Virus record (IMG/VR): IMGVR_UViG_3300032770_000028
Location: 1 to 51,963 of that record
Source of the DNA: a virus
Reading direction: 5' to 3' (one strand)
DNA length: 51,963 nt
The notes under the pieces are model-generated. The model ran no database searches, was not told where the DNA came from, and was given only the letters and a program-made list of their open reading frames with translations. Both the position numbers and the translations under genes were made by a program. This document shows, one piece after another, positions 7,588 through 16,460 of the stretch. Numbering within the stretch: the first letter of the stretch is position 1; every line of letters starts with the position of its first letter.

Positions 7588-8490
7588 ATGACAATTACTA
7601 GGGCGCAGTTCCAGATCCTACTGGAGCCCAAGCTTCGGAACATCTGGAACGACGGGTGGCCGCCCCGGCCGCTCGAATACCCCCGCTTCACGAATATCGG
7701 GTCCAGCCGCAAGGCGCAGGAAACCGACTTCAAAATGACGGGGCTCGGGCTGATGGTGAACAAGCCCGAAGGCACCAACATCTCCTACGGCGATCCGATT
7801 CCCGGCTCGACGGTCGTGTATACGCACACCGTCAATGGGCTGGGCTACAAGATCACGGACGAGATGATTCGTCACGAGCTGTATGGGCAGATGGCCAAGA
7901 TGGAGACCTCGCTCATGCGCTCGGCCGTGGACCGGCAGGAGACGGACGCGGCGAACATCCTGAACAACGGTTTCTCCACGGCGGTCACGGGTTTCGCGGC
8001 CGGCGAGTCGTTGTTCTCCACATCCCATGCCCGCCTCGATGGCGGCACGGCGCAGGCCAACCGGCCCAGCACGGACATCTCGCTGGGCGTGACCGCGCTC
8101 CAGAATGGCATCATCCAGTTCCATCTCTGGAAGGACGACCGGGGTCGTCCGTTCCTGTCGATCCCGCGTTTGCTCATCATTCACCCTAACGATCTCATGA
8201 CGGCACGGGAGCTATTGGGCTCGCAGTACAAGCCCGGCACGGCGAACAACGAGATCAACGCCCTGATGGAAGACGGCCTCACGTTCATGGTCAGCCACTA
8301 TGTGACGGACACGAACGCGTGGTATCTGATCGGGGACAACCACGACCTGAACTTCATCTGGGATTTGCGTCCGACGATTGAGATGGACGAGGATTTCGAT
8401 GCGGGCGTGGTGAAGCGGAAGTTGCAGCAGGGCTACTCCTCGGGCTACGGCGAATTCCGGGGAACGTACGGCACGTCGGGGACCACCTGA
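7588..8490 (+). CDS. Major capsid protein
   Basis: A protein of 300 residues behind AAAGGAG at about 7570. It follows the pattern of Mu gpT-type HK97-fold capsid proteins: a helical N-terminus (FQILLEPKLRNIWND), GYKITDEMIRHELYGQM and ETDAANILNNGF, a conserved central IPRLLIIHPNDLMTARELL strand-helix near residues 190-208, and a C-terminal DFDAGVVKRKLQQGYSSG segment. It follows scaffold and decoration genes and is followed by a terminator-like hairpin, fitting a highly expressed gene. Confidence 0.88.
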   Translation: MTITRAQFQILLEPKLRNIWNDGWPPRPLEYPRFTNIGSSRKAQETDFKMTGLGLMVNKPEGTNISYGDPIPGSTVVYTHTVNGLGYKITDEMIRHELYGQMAKMETSLMRSAVDRQETDAANILNNGFSTAVTGFAAGESLFSTSHARLDGGTAQANRPSTDISLGVTALQNGIIQFHLWKDDRGRPFLSIPRLLIIHPNDLMTARELLGSQYKPGTANNEINALMEDGLTFMVSHYVTDTNAWYLIGDNHDLNFIWDLRPTIEMDEDFDAGVVKRKLQQGYSSGYGEFRGTYGTSGTT

Positions 8491-8510
8491 CGTTGAGTAG
8501 GTGAATGACA

Positions 8511-8538
8511 GGGGCGGGCGTCTTCGGGCGCCCGTCCC
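8511..8538 (+). terminator. Terminator-like hairpin after the major capsid gene
   Basis: A 10-bp stem (GGGGCGGGCG paired with CGCCCGTCCC, one G-T pair) encloses TCTTCGGG, which contains a CUUCGG-type stable tetraloop. It lies 20 bases after the capsid stop. The tail is only TTCACCCTT, so termination would be partial. It may also stabilise the capsid transcript 3' end. Confidence 0.55.
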
Positions 8539-8563
8539 TTCACCCTTGAAAGGAGCAGCATCG

Positions 8564-9016
8564 GTGGCAGCCAATACCGCATACTTGGGTGGCCTGACCA
8601 CGCTGAGTCAGTTGTCGCTTACCGACCCGAGTGGGGCGACGTTGACGGCCAGCGATGGCACGTTTGGCGGGAACGTCACGATTCAGGGCACGCTCACGCA
8701 GGTGGGCGCCGTGACGCAGACGGGGGCGGAGTATCTAGGGGACGGCACGGCGAGCGCGCCCTCGCAGAGCTACGCGAGCGAGAAGAGCCTCGGCTTCTAT
8801 CGCAGCGCGGCGAGCGTGGAGGCGCTTTCGTACGGGTTCTTGCAGGCGCCGTATTTCCTGAGCACGACCACGACCAGCTCTTCGGCTTCGACGCTGGCGC
8901 TGCCGAATAAGCAGGGGATGATCTCGTTCGCGGTGCTGTCGGCGACGAGTGCGCAGTTGCAGTTCCGGTCGGCGAATACGGTTTACGTCTGGAATTGCTC
9001 GTCCTACGCTAGTTAG
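8564..9016 (+). CDS. Virion surface or fibre-like protein with GDGTASAPS module
   Basis: A protein of 150 residues from GTG 8564 behind GAAAGGAG. The N-terminal half is Thr/Ser/Gly rich. Residues around 60-95 carry GDGTASAPSQSYASEKSLGF, a module found twice in the fibre at 25343. The C-terminus (FAVLSATSAQLQFRSANTVY) matches the C-termini of 13424 and 25343. A short fibre or capsid spike is likely, placed between capsid and tail genes. Confidence 0.6.
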   Translation: MAANTAYLGGLTTLSQLSLTDPSGATLTASDGTFGGNVTIQGTLTQVGAVTQTGAEYLGDGTASAPSQSYASEKSLGFYRSAASVEALSYGFLQAPYFLSTTTTSSSASTLALPNKQGMISFAVLSATSAQLQFRSANTVYVWNCSSYAS

Positions 9017-9030
9017 GGAGGGGCGTTCCC

Positions 9031-9357
9031 ATGATGTATAAGTGGAACACCACCTCGGACGCCTACGCGGGGCTTGCCCAGAGTGCGGAAACGTCGAACA
9101 CGTTCTTCACGGGCGATGCGGTGATGGTGACCTACTCCATCACCACCTCATCCACGACGGCGTCGAGTTGGACGGTGATGGGGCATCTGGGCGACGGGTT
9201 CTTCGCGGCGCTGGACAGTACGCAGTGGATGCCGATTCACCAGGCGACGGCGCAGGGGCTGTACAGCCTGGACACGATCCCGCGCTGGCTCGCATTCCAG
9301 CGCACGGCGAGCGCGTCCTCGACGACCATCACGCTCACGATCACGGTCGGCCCATGA
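9031..9357 (+). CDS. Hypothetical virion protein
   Basis: A protein of 108 residues starting MMYKWNTTSDAY behind GGGAGGGG. It is almost free of charge, Thr/Ser rich and beta-like throughout, as in head-fibre or decoration proteins. It overlaps the next gene by four bases (ATGA). No family recognised. Confidence 0.6.
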   Translation: MMYKWNTTSDAYAGLAQSAETSNTFFTGDAVMVTYSITTSSTTASSWTVMGHLGDGFFAALDSTQWMPIHQATAQGLYSLDTIPRWLAFQRTASASSTTITLTITVGP

Positions 9358-9842
9358 ACGAGAATCTGTCCGCCATCTTCAACTACCACGTGATTTGCGA
9401 GCGTGGCGAGGGCGTGGCGTGGGAAGACTGGTCGCATAACACGGTCACGGTGCAGGGCAAGAACCAGTTGCTGGCCACCGGACTCTGCAACGGCTCGCAG
9501 ATCACGCTCTGGTACGTGGGGCTCAAGGGCACGGGCTCGGCCGTGACGGGTGACACGCTGAATTCGCACGCGGGCTGGAGCGAACTATCCACGATCTACG
9601 TGGGCACGACCCGCAGCGTGTGGACACCGGGCACGCCGGCCAACGGCTTCGTGGACAACTCGGCCGCCACGGCGGCGTTCAGTATCACCACCTCATCCAC
9701 CGTGTATGGGGCGTTTCTGGCGAGTGTGCCGGCCGCGTCTCTCTCGACGCAGACCCTGTATTCCGCTGCCGACTTCGGCACGTCGCGTTCCGTGCAGAGC
9801 AGCGACACGCTGAACGTGGTGGCGGGCTTCACGTTGGCGTAG
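9354..9842 (+). CDS. Hypothetical virion protein
   Basis: A protein of 162 residues starting MNENLSAIFNYHVICERG, then a pattern common in phage structural proteins: a WEDWSHNTVTVQGKNQLLATGL segment, VGLKGTG and a Ser/Thr-rich beta region, ending DTLNVVAGFTLA. Proteins with this layout occur as capsid-surface or tail-associated proteins. A structural role is inferred. Confidence 0.65.
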   Translation: MNENLSAIFNYHVICERGEGVAWEDWSHNTVTVQGKNQLLATGLCNGSQITLWYVGLKGTGSAVTGDTLNSHAGWSELSTIYVGTTRSVWTPGTPANGFVDNSAATAAFSITTSSTVYGAFLASVPAASLSTQTLYSAADFGTSRSVQSSDTLNVVAGFTLA

Positions 9843-9852
9843 GGGCGGCCCG

Positions 9853-10959
9853 GTGGCGAGCCGCTACGACCTGGTGCCGACGAAGGTGACCTATGCGTCG
9901 GGCATTGACCCGACGAAGTGCACGGTCACGCTGGGTTCGTCGAGCATTGCCAACAGCGGGACTACCACGGTCACGCTGCAAGCCAAGAACTTCTCCTCGC
10001 AGAACATCACGCAGGGCGGGGCCACCGTGGTGTTCAGCAACTCGGGGGGCTCGTCCACGGTGTCGTTCGGGTCCGTGACGGACAACAACAACGGCTCGTA
10101 CGTGTGCACCATCACAGGCACCGGGTCGGGCACGGCGACCACGGTGAGCGCGACGATCAACGGCTCGGCCGTGACGCAGACGCAGTCGCTCACGGTCACG
10201 TCATTTCAGACGCCGGACATTATTGTCAACGCCTCGTTCGAGGAAGGCGACTCGCCCAATCACTGGGACGGCTATAACGATGGGGGTGGCGGGAGTCCCA
10301 CGGCTTCCATCGACACCACGCAAGCCTATGCGGGATCGCAATCGGTGGTTTATGCGTGGACACCCAATCCGGGTGGCGACTCGGGTTGCGCGATGTATCA
10401 CACGTTTGGGGGAAGCGGCTATGACCGCGTGTGGATACGCGGCTACTTCAAGCTGACCGCGCATATCACGCAAACGTGGAAGTGGTGGCGGTTTGAAGAT
10501 GCCGGGTTGAGCGGGGGGATCGGTGGACTCTGGGTCGAGAAGGACGGCGGCGGCCTCAACGGGAACGGCCTCTTTAACGTCGTCTGGGATGCGGAGGATA
10601 GCGCCATCGGGACGACGATTGGCCTCACCGAAGCGCAGGTGATTGATGGGAACTGGCACTGCATTGAGATGGACTATCAGCGCAACGGTGGCTCGACGGG
10701 CTACCCGGAGGCGTCGTTCTGGTTCGATGGGAACGCGCAATACCCGGAGTACAACGGTCACTCCACCGTGAAATACTGGGACGGCTCGCAGCAGAAGTCC
10801 TCGTGGGTGAATGGCCGGATCAATGCGGGGATGCGGAACTCCACCACCAAATTGGGCGCGATGTTCCACATGGGGACACTGAACAAGAACAACACGACCA
10901 CGGGTCAGTGCAACATTGACTACGTGGGCGTGAGCAGCCTCGGCCGGATCGGACCCTGA
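9853..10959 (+). CDS. Ig-like plus lectin-like virion surface protein
   Basis: A protein of 368 residues from GTG 9853. Residues 15-115 look like a bacterial Ig-like (Big_1/invasin) domain: alternating strands with TTVTLQAKN, ATVVFSNSGG, VTDNNNGSYVCTITG and VSATING. Residues 125-368 resemble a concanavalin A-like beta-sandwich: NASFEEGDSPNHWDGY, a WKWWRFED stretch, NWHCIEMDYQRN and SFWFDG, as in glycan-binding or polysaccharide-lyase-type folds. It probably sits on the capsid or tail surface and binds polysaccharide. No catalytic residues could be assigned. Confidence 0.65.
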   Translation: MASRYDLVPTKVTYASGIDPTKCTVTLGSSSIANSGTTTVTLQAKNFSSQNITQGGATVVFSNSGGSSTVSFGSVTDNNNGSYVCTITGTGSGTATTVSATINGSAVTQTQSLTVTSFQTPDIIVNASFEEGDSPNHWDGYNDGGGGSPTASIDTTQAYAGSQSVVYAWTPNPGGDSGCAMYHTFGGSGYDRVWIRGYFKLTAHITQTWKWWRFEDAGLSGGIGGLWVEKDGGGLNGNGLFNVVWDAEDSAIGTTIGLTEAQVIDGNWHCIEMDYQRNGGSTGYPEASFWFDGNAQYPEYNGHSTVKYWDGSQQKSSWVNGRINAGMRNSTTKLGAMFHMGTLNKNNTTTGQCNIDYVGVSSLGRIGP

Positions 10960-11789
10960 TGTTTAACGCCTCGAATTACACGTCTTACGCGTCCAATATG
11001 ACGATTGGCGCGGCCATCTCGTACGGCACGGGGGAGTTGATCCGTGTTTCGCACGGGGCGGTGACGGGCAGCGTGACGACGCCGTCGGTAACGGGCAGCG
11101 GGTTGTCGTTTACGCAGATTGCGAACACGCAATTCAACGGGTCGTGGCTGGGCCAGTTGGCGGTGTTCGAGTCGTTGACGACGCAGGCGGGGAGTTCGCG
11201 CATCACCTGCGGCGTGGGCCTTGTGCAGCAGGTGTGGTCCATCGACACGTTCAACGGGATGGATACCACCACGCCGCGCGTGCAGGCGAGCGGGAACTCC
11301 GGCGCGGCGACGCTGGTGCTGAGCGCGTTCCACGCGGCAACGAACTACAACGTCGCCTCGTTCCTGATTATCAGCGGTTCGACGCTCACACAGGGTGCGG
11401 GCTGGACCTCGTTGCTCAGTATGTATGGGCCCACGCAGGGCATTGGGCTCACCATCGAGTATTCGCAGAACACGTTGACGGCGCGCGTGGCCAATGCCAA
11501 TGGCAGCCACCAGGCCATCGTGGCGTCGGAGATGTCGGTCGGGGCGGCGAGCGGGTCAAACTACAACGTCAGCTCGCTGGATACGGCGACGGCCACCGAC
11601 ACGATGGTCATCACGGACATCTACGGGCCGTATCAGTCGAGCGAGAATGTGCTGGCGACGGATGCGTACGCGTATACGTGGCAGCAGGGACCGAACTGGC
11701 CGAGTGCGGGGTCGGGCGGAGCGGGTTGGCACGTGTGGCGGAAGATGCGGGCTGGAGGCGGGAACGCTCGCCCGCGCCGTCCGTTCTAG
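10959..11789 (+). CDS. Hypothetical virion surface protein
   Basis: A protein of 276 residues starting at an ATG that overlaps the previous TGA. It is rich in Ser, Thr, Gly and Asn with alternating strands (SGLSFTQIANTQFNGSWLG, ATLVLSAFHAATNYNVASF), a jelly-roll-like texture, and a short basic C-terminus (KMRAGGGNARPRRPF). No family recognised. Its neighbours suggest a surface-exposed structural protein. Confidence 0.55.
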   Translation: MFNASNYTSYASNMTIGAAISYGTGELIRVSHGAVTGSVTTPSVTGSGLSFTQIANTQFNGSWLGQLAVFESLTTQAGSSRITCGVGLVQQVWSIDTFNGMDTTTPRVQASGNSGAATLVLSAFHAATNYNVASFLIISGSTLTQGAGWTSLLSMYGPTQGIGLTIEYSQNTLTARVANANGSHQAIVASEMSVGAASGSNYNVSSLDTATATDTMVITDIYGPYQSSENVLATDAYAYTWQQGPNWPSAGSGGAGWHVWRKMRAGGGNARPRRPF

Positions 11790-11817
11790 GTAACTTACAG
11801 GGAGTCCGGGAGGCCGC

Positions 11818-12438
11818 GTGCCGATTTTCAATTTGCAGACGCTGATGAGCCAAGCCACGGCGATGGTGGGGCAGCGGCTCGACCTGACGCCGAGCCAGGT
11901 GAGTTTCTGGGCGAACACGGCGCAGCTTGAAGTAGCAACAAGAGCCCCGCACATGTTCATGCTGGCGAACTCGTATTTCAGCACGAGCGCGAGCCAGAGC
12001 AGCGCCTCGCTCCCGACGGATTTCCTCTCGCCCGTGGCGCTCGTCAACTTGGGCTCCGGCGATTCCTGGGGCAACCACACGCTGCGGGAAGTGGCGCAGC
12101 GGGAAGTGTACAATGCCTCCGAGGGCACGGCCAACGCGCGGCCGAATAGGTACGCTGTGGCGCCGCCGAGCCTCATGCTCTACCCGCCGGCCGACGGCGC
12201 GTACAGCATGCAGTTCACGTACTACAAGACGCCGAGCGATCTCGTAAGTTTGTCTGACACGTTGAGCGTCGGAAGCGCATTGCGCCCGGCCGTCATCTTC
12301 AAGCTCGCGGAATATCTGTTCGCCGTGACGCTCGATCAGGAGCGGGAGGCGTTTGCGCGGAATCGGTACCTCTCCTTTGTAGGCTCGACGCCCAGCGATG
12401 AAGCCTTCAAGTACCGCTCCGAGCGGAGTTCGATCTAG
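11818..12438 (+). CDS. Head-tail adaptor, SU10-like (first copy)
   Basis: A protein of 206 residues from GTG 11818 behind GGGAGTCCGGGAGG. The pattern follows the SU10-type adaptor of podoviruses: WANTAQLEVATRAP, then LPTDFLSPVALVNL, LREVAQREVYNASEGTANARP, LMLYPPADGAYSMQFTYYKTP and a helical C-terminus. Adaptors bind below the portal and carry the tail nozzle. The next gene is a paralogue. Confidence 0.7.
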   Translation: MPIFNLQTLMSQATAMVGQRLDLTPSQVSFWANTAQLEVATRAPHMFMLANSYFSTSASQSSASLPTDFLSPVALVNLGSGDSWGNHTLREVAQREVYNASEGTANARPNRYAVAPPSLMLYPPADGAYSMQFTYYKTPSDLVSLSDTLSVGSALRPAVIFKLAEYLFAVTLDQEREAFARNRYLSFVGSTPSDEAFKYRSERSSI

Positions 12439-13158
12439 ATGCCCGCCTGGACGCTCAGGCAGATCATGTCCGAGTCCACGCGGCTCGCGGGCATCGGGGC
12501 CGAGATGGAGCCCTCGCGCGTGTCGCAGTTTGCCAATCAGGCGATTCAGGACATCGCCGTTCGCACGCCGATGGCGGAGAAGGAAACCATCGCCATCTCG
12601 TCCACGAGCAGCGGGGAACCGAAGTTCTACCTGCCCGCCGACTGCGACGAAGTGGTGACGCTGTCCTATCTCACGGCAGCTACGGGCGTGTCGTTCGACA
12701 ACGCGGATGCCCAGTTCTGGACGGATCGGGCGGCTGTGTTCGACGCCTCGGGCGGGGACAGCGGGAACGGTGGCTGGGTCATCAGACAGGCCAGCCCGTG
12801 GGAAGTGGATAGCCAGAGCGAAGGCACGGCGACGGGCGTGCCCGACCGCTATCTCTGGTACGGGAGCTGGCTGGAGCTGTACCCGAGCCCCAACAGCGCC
12901 TACTCGCTCCAGTTACGCTATTACAAGCGCATCTCGGACCTGACGAATCTGGACTTGGCGCCGAGCATCGCCACGCGGTTCCACTATGGCGTCGTGCTCA
13001 AGACGGCCGAGTTGCTGGCGCAGGGTGGGGACACGGCGCGGGCGGCGTACTTTGCCAACCGCTACATTTCGTACCTAGAGTCTATGCCCGACATTCAGAA
13101 GCAGCGTCTGCGGGACCGGACGGGCGCCGGGTTCCGCGTCCAACTCGTGGAGGACTGA
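12439..13158 (+). CDS. Head-tail adaptor, SU10-like (second copy)
   Basis: A protein of 239 residues beginning immediately after the previous stop. It repeats the plan of the preceding protein: FANQAIQDIAVRTP, YLPADCDEVVTLSYL, PWEVDSQSEGTATGVPDRYLWY, LELYPSPNSAYSLQLRYYKR and HYGVVLKTAELLAQGG. The shared order of motifs indicates tandem duplication. Whether both copies enter the virion as separate rings cannot be told from sequence. Confidence 0.7.
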   Translation: MPAWTLRQIMSESTRLAGIGAEMEPSRVSQFANQAIQDIAVRTPMAEKETIAISSTSSGEPKFYLPADCDEVVTLSYLTAATGVSFDNADAQFWTDRAAVFDASGGDSGNGGWVIRQASPWEVDSQSEGTATGVPDRYLWYGSWLELYPSPNSAYSLQLRYYKRISDLTNLDLAPSIATRFHYGVVLKTAELLAQGGDTARAAYFANRYISYLESMPDIQKQRLRDRTGAGFRVQLVED

Positions 13159-13160
13159 CC

Positions 13161-13250
13161 ATGACGGAGATCATTGTGCTGTTGCTGTGCGGGTTCGTGG
13201 GTGGCGTGATTGCCACGCGGGCCTTTTTGAAGAAGAACCCGACGGTCTGA
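13161..13250 (+). CDS. 29-residue predicted membrane peptide
   Basis: ATG 13161 sits two bases after the adaptor stop (TGACCATG) and its TGA is followed directly by the next ATG. The product is MTEIIVLLLCGFVGGVIATR plus nine more residues: one hydrophobic segment (residues 3-18) and a Lys-containing tail. The tight packing supports coding. It could be a small membrane or tail-tip peptide; function unknown. Confidence 0.5.
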   Translation: MTEIIVLLLCGFVGGVIATRAFLKKNPTV

Positions 13251-13424
13251 ATGACGTGGACAACGGCACCTGTGCCTGCTCCGTACGAGCAGTGGAACAC
13301 GATTACCCCGCAGCCGCCTGTGGGGGATAACAGCGTGCCGTTTGTCTATACGGTAAGCGCGTACCATCCTATCATCTGCACGGCCATCATGCCAGTGGCG
13401 TGCACGAGCGCGGCGGTGCCCTGA
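13251..13424 (+). CDS. Hypothetical 57-residue protein
   Basis: It begins right after the preceding stop and ends in a TGATG overlap with the tail spike gene. The product MTWTTAPVPAPYEQWNTITP... is Pro/Thr/Val rich, with two Cys near the end (IICTAIMPVAC). Its place directly before a spike fits a small virion protein, but no homology is recognised. Confidence 0.55.
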   Translation: MTWTTAPVPAPYEQWNTITPQPPVGDNSVPFVYTVSAYHPIICTAIMPVACTSAAVP

Positions 13425-14701
13425 TGCCGTGGGTTGAAGGCGATCCCCTCACCCCTGTCAATATGAACGCCAAGATGGCCAGCGCGCCATCTACGGCGGG
13501 TTTCAGTACTAACACCTTGCAGGACGAGGTGGGGGGCACGATCACGTCGCTGGCCAGCGTGCTGATGCCGCAGGGGCTGGTGCTGGTGGACGGGTTCGGG
13601 GCCGTGGGCAATGGCGTAACAGAGGATGGGAACGCCATTTGGGCGGCAGAGAATGCTCGGCAACCGGGGCAGAGCCTGTGGTTCACGCCGACCAAGACGT
13701 ATGCCGTGGGCTCGCTGAGCACGGCCTCGTTGCCGCAGATCACGAAGATCGGCGGCTGGATCGGCGGCGGCACGCTCAAGTACATCGGGGCCAACCAGCT
13801 TAAGACGGGCTCGGACGGCGGCTCGCTCGGGATGGTGAATGTGCGGGTGAGCGGGGCCAATATCGCGCTCACGCTGGACGGCAACAATCTGGTGCGCTAC
13901 CCGGTCACGGTGGAGAGCAGTGCGAGCACGCAGGTGTCGGGCGTAGACCTCAACAACATCCACCAGAACTTGCTTCAGACCAACGGGCAGTGGACAGGCG
14001 TGCATTACGCGACTTCCGTGGACATCACGGGTAGCGCGATTTCCGCGCGGGCTCTGAATGTCAGCGGACGCATCCGGTTGCCGTCGTGCCCGATCATTGA
14101 CCCGAACACGCTGGCCATCGTAGACCAGACTCCGACCATGGCGCATCTCTACGGGAACAATCACCCGCAGGGCAACGGCTCGGGCGTGGCCGTGGCGATC
14201 AGCGACTTGCTGAACATCAGTATGGTGCTGTCCACCATTTCGGGCATCCCGCAATTTGTGGGCAACTTCCAGGATAACTCGCTGCTCGGCAACGTGCAGG
14301 CGCAGGACGTGAACGCCAATGCGTTTGAGGGCTACGGCGTCAGCGCCGCGATCAATAGCCAGTACTCGATTCCCTCGGGCCGCACGCTGAGTTATTTGGC
14401 GCGGAACGGCGTGGGCAGCGGGTGGTTCTACGCCAACGCGGGTTTCGCGGGCACCGGGGCGCCGAACGTGTGGATTGACGCGCGGTCGGCCAAGAGCGAT
14501 GGGCTGATCGAGAACTGGGGCCAGACGGGTAGCCAGCACTGGGTCTCGCTCAAGACTGGCGGGGCGAGCCAGACGAGTAGCAGCCTTGTCACGCAGGGCG
14601 AGTTCCTGTTCAGCATTCTCTCGAACACGACGAATGGCGCGGAGCTGGCGATCCGTTCGGGCAACTCGGTCTGGAAGTTCGCCAGCGTGAGCGTGGGGTG
14701 A
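13424..14701 (+). CDS. Tail spike or fibre with beta-helix start (pectate-lyase-like)
   Basis: A protein of 425 residues from ATG 13424. It starts MPWVEGDPLTPVNMNAKM, an anchor-like motif shared with the spike at 14883. FGAVGNGVTEDGNAI (about residues 65-79) is the signature that opens pectate-lyase-3 type beta-helices. A long strand-rich body follows, and the C-terminal ILSNTTNGAELAIRSGN module recurs in 25343 and 8564. It probably recognises host glycan; catalytic residues cannot be assigned. Confidence 0.75.
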   Translation: MPWVEGDPLTPVNMNAKMASAPSTAGFSTNTLQDEVGGTITSLASVLMPQGLVLVDGFGAVGNGVTEDGNAIWAAENARQPGQSLWFTPTKTYAVGSLSTASLPQITKIGGWIGGGTLKYIGANQLKTGSDGGSLGMVNVRVSGANIALTLDGNNLVRYPVTVESSASTQVSGVDLNNIHQNLLQTNGQWTGVHYATSVDITGSAISARALNVSGRIRLPSCPIIDPNTLAIVDQTPTMAHLYGNNHPQGNGSGVAVAISDLLNISMVLSTISGIPQFVGNFQDNSLLGNVQAQDVNANAFEGYGVSAAINSQYSIPSGRTLSYLARNGVGSGWFYANAGFAGTGAPNVWIDARSAKSDGLIENWGQTGSQHWVSLKTGGASQTSSSLVTQGEFLFSILSNTTNGAELAIRSGNSVWKFASVSVG

Positions 14702-14883
14702 GCGATACCTACTTCTGGACAGTCACGGGCTCGCCCACGACACTCGGGCTTCAGCAGGCGCCGCTGCGGCCGTTCGACATCGGCGACGGCTCGCTGCGGT
14801 TCAATCTGATGTGCAACGACGACGCGCCCGTGTTTCTGAATGACGCGTGGCCGTTTACTATCGTGGATGAGGGAGTCGTCTGA
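14698..14883 (+). CDS. Small protein between two tail spikes
   Basis: A protein of 61 residues starting at GTG 14698 in a GTGA overlap with the previous spike and ending in a TGATG overlap with the next. Its layout FWTVTGSPTTLGLQQAPLRP and LRFNLMCNDDAP suggests a compact beta protein. It could be a linker or chaperone for one of the spikes; no family recognised. Confidence 0.6.
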   Translation: MSDTYFWTVTGSPTTLGLQQAPLRPFDIGDGSLRFNLMCNDDAPVFLNDAWPFTIVDEGVV

Positions 14884-16451
14884 TGTGGGCGAGTGGCGAT
14901 CCACTGACTAGCACGAACCTGAACAGCAAAGGCGGCGCCTTCACCGCCTATAACGTGCAGGAGTTCGGCGCCGTAGGAACGGCTGACGACACGGCGGTGG
15001 TGCAGCAGGCGTTTGCCCAAGTGGGGAACGGCGGGGGCGAACTTATCATCCCTGCGCGCCTCACGATGACGCTCACCTCGACCGTGACTTATACGCCGGG
15101 CATCGTGGTTCGGGGCCAGAGCGGGCCGGCGAACGTGGGCAAGTTCGTCTGGGGCGGGGCCGCTGGCGGCACGATGTTCACGTCGGCCACGCCGGCCGCG
15201 TCGAACGAATACACGCGCTGGAAGGCGCTAGAGATTGACGGCGCCAGCCTCGCCAGCTTCGGGCTCGACTTCTACCGCGTGTCGCACGGGTTGGCCGAAG
15301 ATTGTTACATCCACAATGCCTGGGCCAACGTGCGCCTGTACCGGGACGCGGCGTCGGGCTACGGCTGCTACTTCAACAACATCGTCCGGGGCAAGATCGC
15401 TAATGGCACCTACGGCGTGCTGCTGGATGGCGCGGGTGTGTCGCACACGAACGGCCCGAACTCCAATTGGCTCCAGTTCATCGACTTCGAGAACAACGCT
15501 ACGAGCGTGTATCAGAAGTACGGGAACGAGCTGTTCATTCTGGGCTGCACGAGCGAGCATCCGCTGAATGCCCATTTCGAGTTGGCGGGTTGGGGCGCGC
15601 ACATCATCGGCTGCCGCCTGGAAGACAGTAGCGCGTCGGCCACCGTGCCGGGCATTCTGATTGACAGTACGGCCCAAGGGGTGGTGGAGGTCGGGAACTA
15701 CTGGGCCAACTTCACCAATGACCCGGTGGTGGACAACCAGGCGAGTGGCGACCACATCTTGCGGTTCTCGACCTACGGCTCGGGCGTGAACGGGGGCCAG
15801 CAGGGCTATCAGGCCGTCAACATCCTCGGCGCGCTGGCGTTGTACGGGCGTACGGGGTACGGGTTGCTGGATTTGAACGGGGGGGACCGGAATGCAACTA
15901 CGCCGGGCACCATCCGCATCAATCGCAGTTCCACCTGTTCCGGCGACCTGATGGATTTCTACAATGGGTCCAGCGTGCAGGTGGCGTCGGTGGATAGCAC
16001 GGGGCTGATTACGGGCACGGCGCTGTCAGGCACGACCGCGACAGGTTACACGGTTAATGCGACTAACAACCTGCGAGTAGGAACAAGCGGCGCGACTGGT
16101 GTGCGGGCAGTGATTCAGTCGCAGGATTCTTACAACAAGGACTTGGTCTGGGCGAGCGGCGGCGACCGTTGGGTGGGTCGGGTCGTTGGACAAAACGTCA
16201 CGCCGGGCGCCGGGGACAACTTTGCTCTGTCAGCGCGTACCGATGATGGCACATTGATTGATACTCCATTGTCGGTCGTCCGGGCTTCGGGCGGCACGCT
16301 CACGATTGCCCGCCCGCTGGTCTATTCGTGGCTCAGCACGCCGCTCGGGACGGACAGCGCCGTGACGGGGCAGATGGCCTACGACGCCAACTACATCTAC
16401 ATTGCCACGAGTGCCAATTCCTGGCGGCGGGCGACGCTGGCGAAGTTCTAA
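14883..16451 (+). CDS. Tail spike with right-handed beta-helix
   Basis: A protein of 522 residues. The N-terminal GDPLTSTNLNSK matches the anchor of spike 13424. QEFGAVGTADDTAVVQQAF (about residues 26-44) is the pectate-lyase-3 opening motif. A repetitive beta-helix follows (WKALEIDGASLASFGLDFYR, EDCYIHNAWANVRLYRD, GVLLDG). The C-terminus PLGTDSAVTGQMAYDANYIY is typical of phage fibre tips. It likely binds or cleaves host surface polysaccharide, a role fitting the glycan enzymes elsewhere in the genome. Confidence 0.8.
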   Translation: MWASGDPLTSTNLNSKGGAFTAYNVQEFGAVGTADDTAVVQQAFAQVGNGGGELIIPARLTMTLTSTVTYTPGIVVRGQSGPANVGKFVWGGAAGGTMFTSATPAASNEYTRWKALEIDGASLASFGLDFYRVSHGLAEDCYIHNAWANVRLYRDAASGYGCYFNNIVRGKIANGTYGVLLDGAGVSHTNGPNSNWLQFIDFENNATSVYQKYGNELFILGCTSEHPLNAHFELAGWGAHIIGCRLEDSSASATVPGILIDSTAQGVVEVGNYWANFTNDPVVDNQASGDHILRFSTYGSGVNGGQQGYQAVNILGALALYGRTGYGLLDLNGGDRNATTPGTIRINRSSTCSGDLMDFYNGSSVQVASVDSTGLITGTALSGTTATGYTVNATNNLRVGTSGATGVRAVIQSQDSYNKDLVWASGGDRWVGRVVGQNVTPGAGDNFALSARTDDGTLIDTPLSVVRASGGTLTIARPLVYSWLSTPLGTDSAVTGQMAYDANYIYIATSANSWRRATLAKF

Positions 16452-16460
16452 ACTCCGCTC

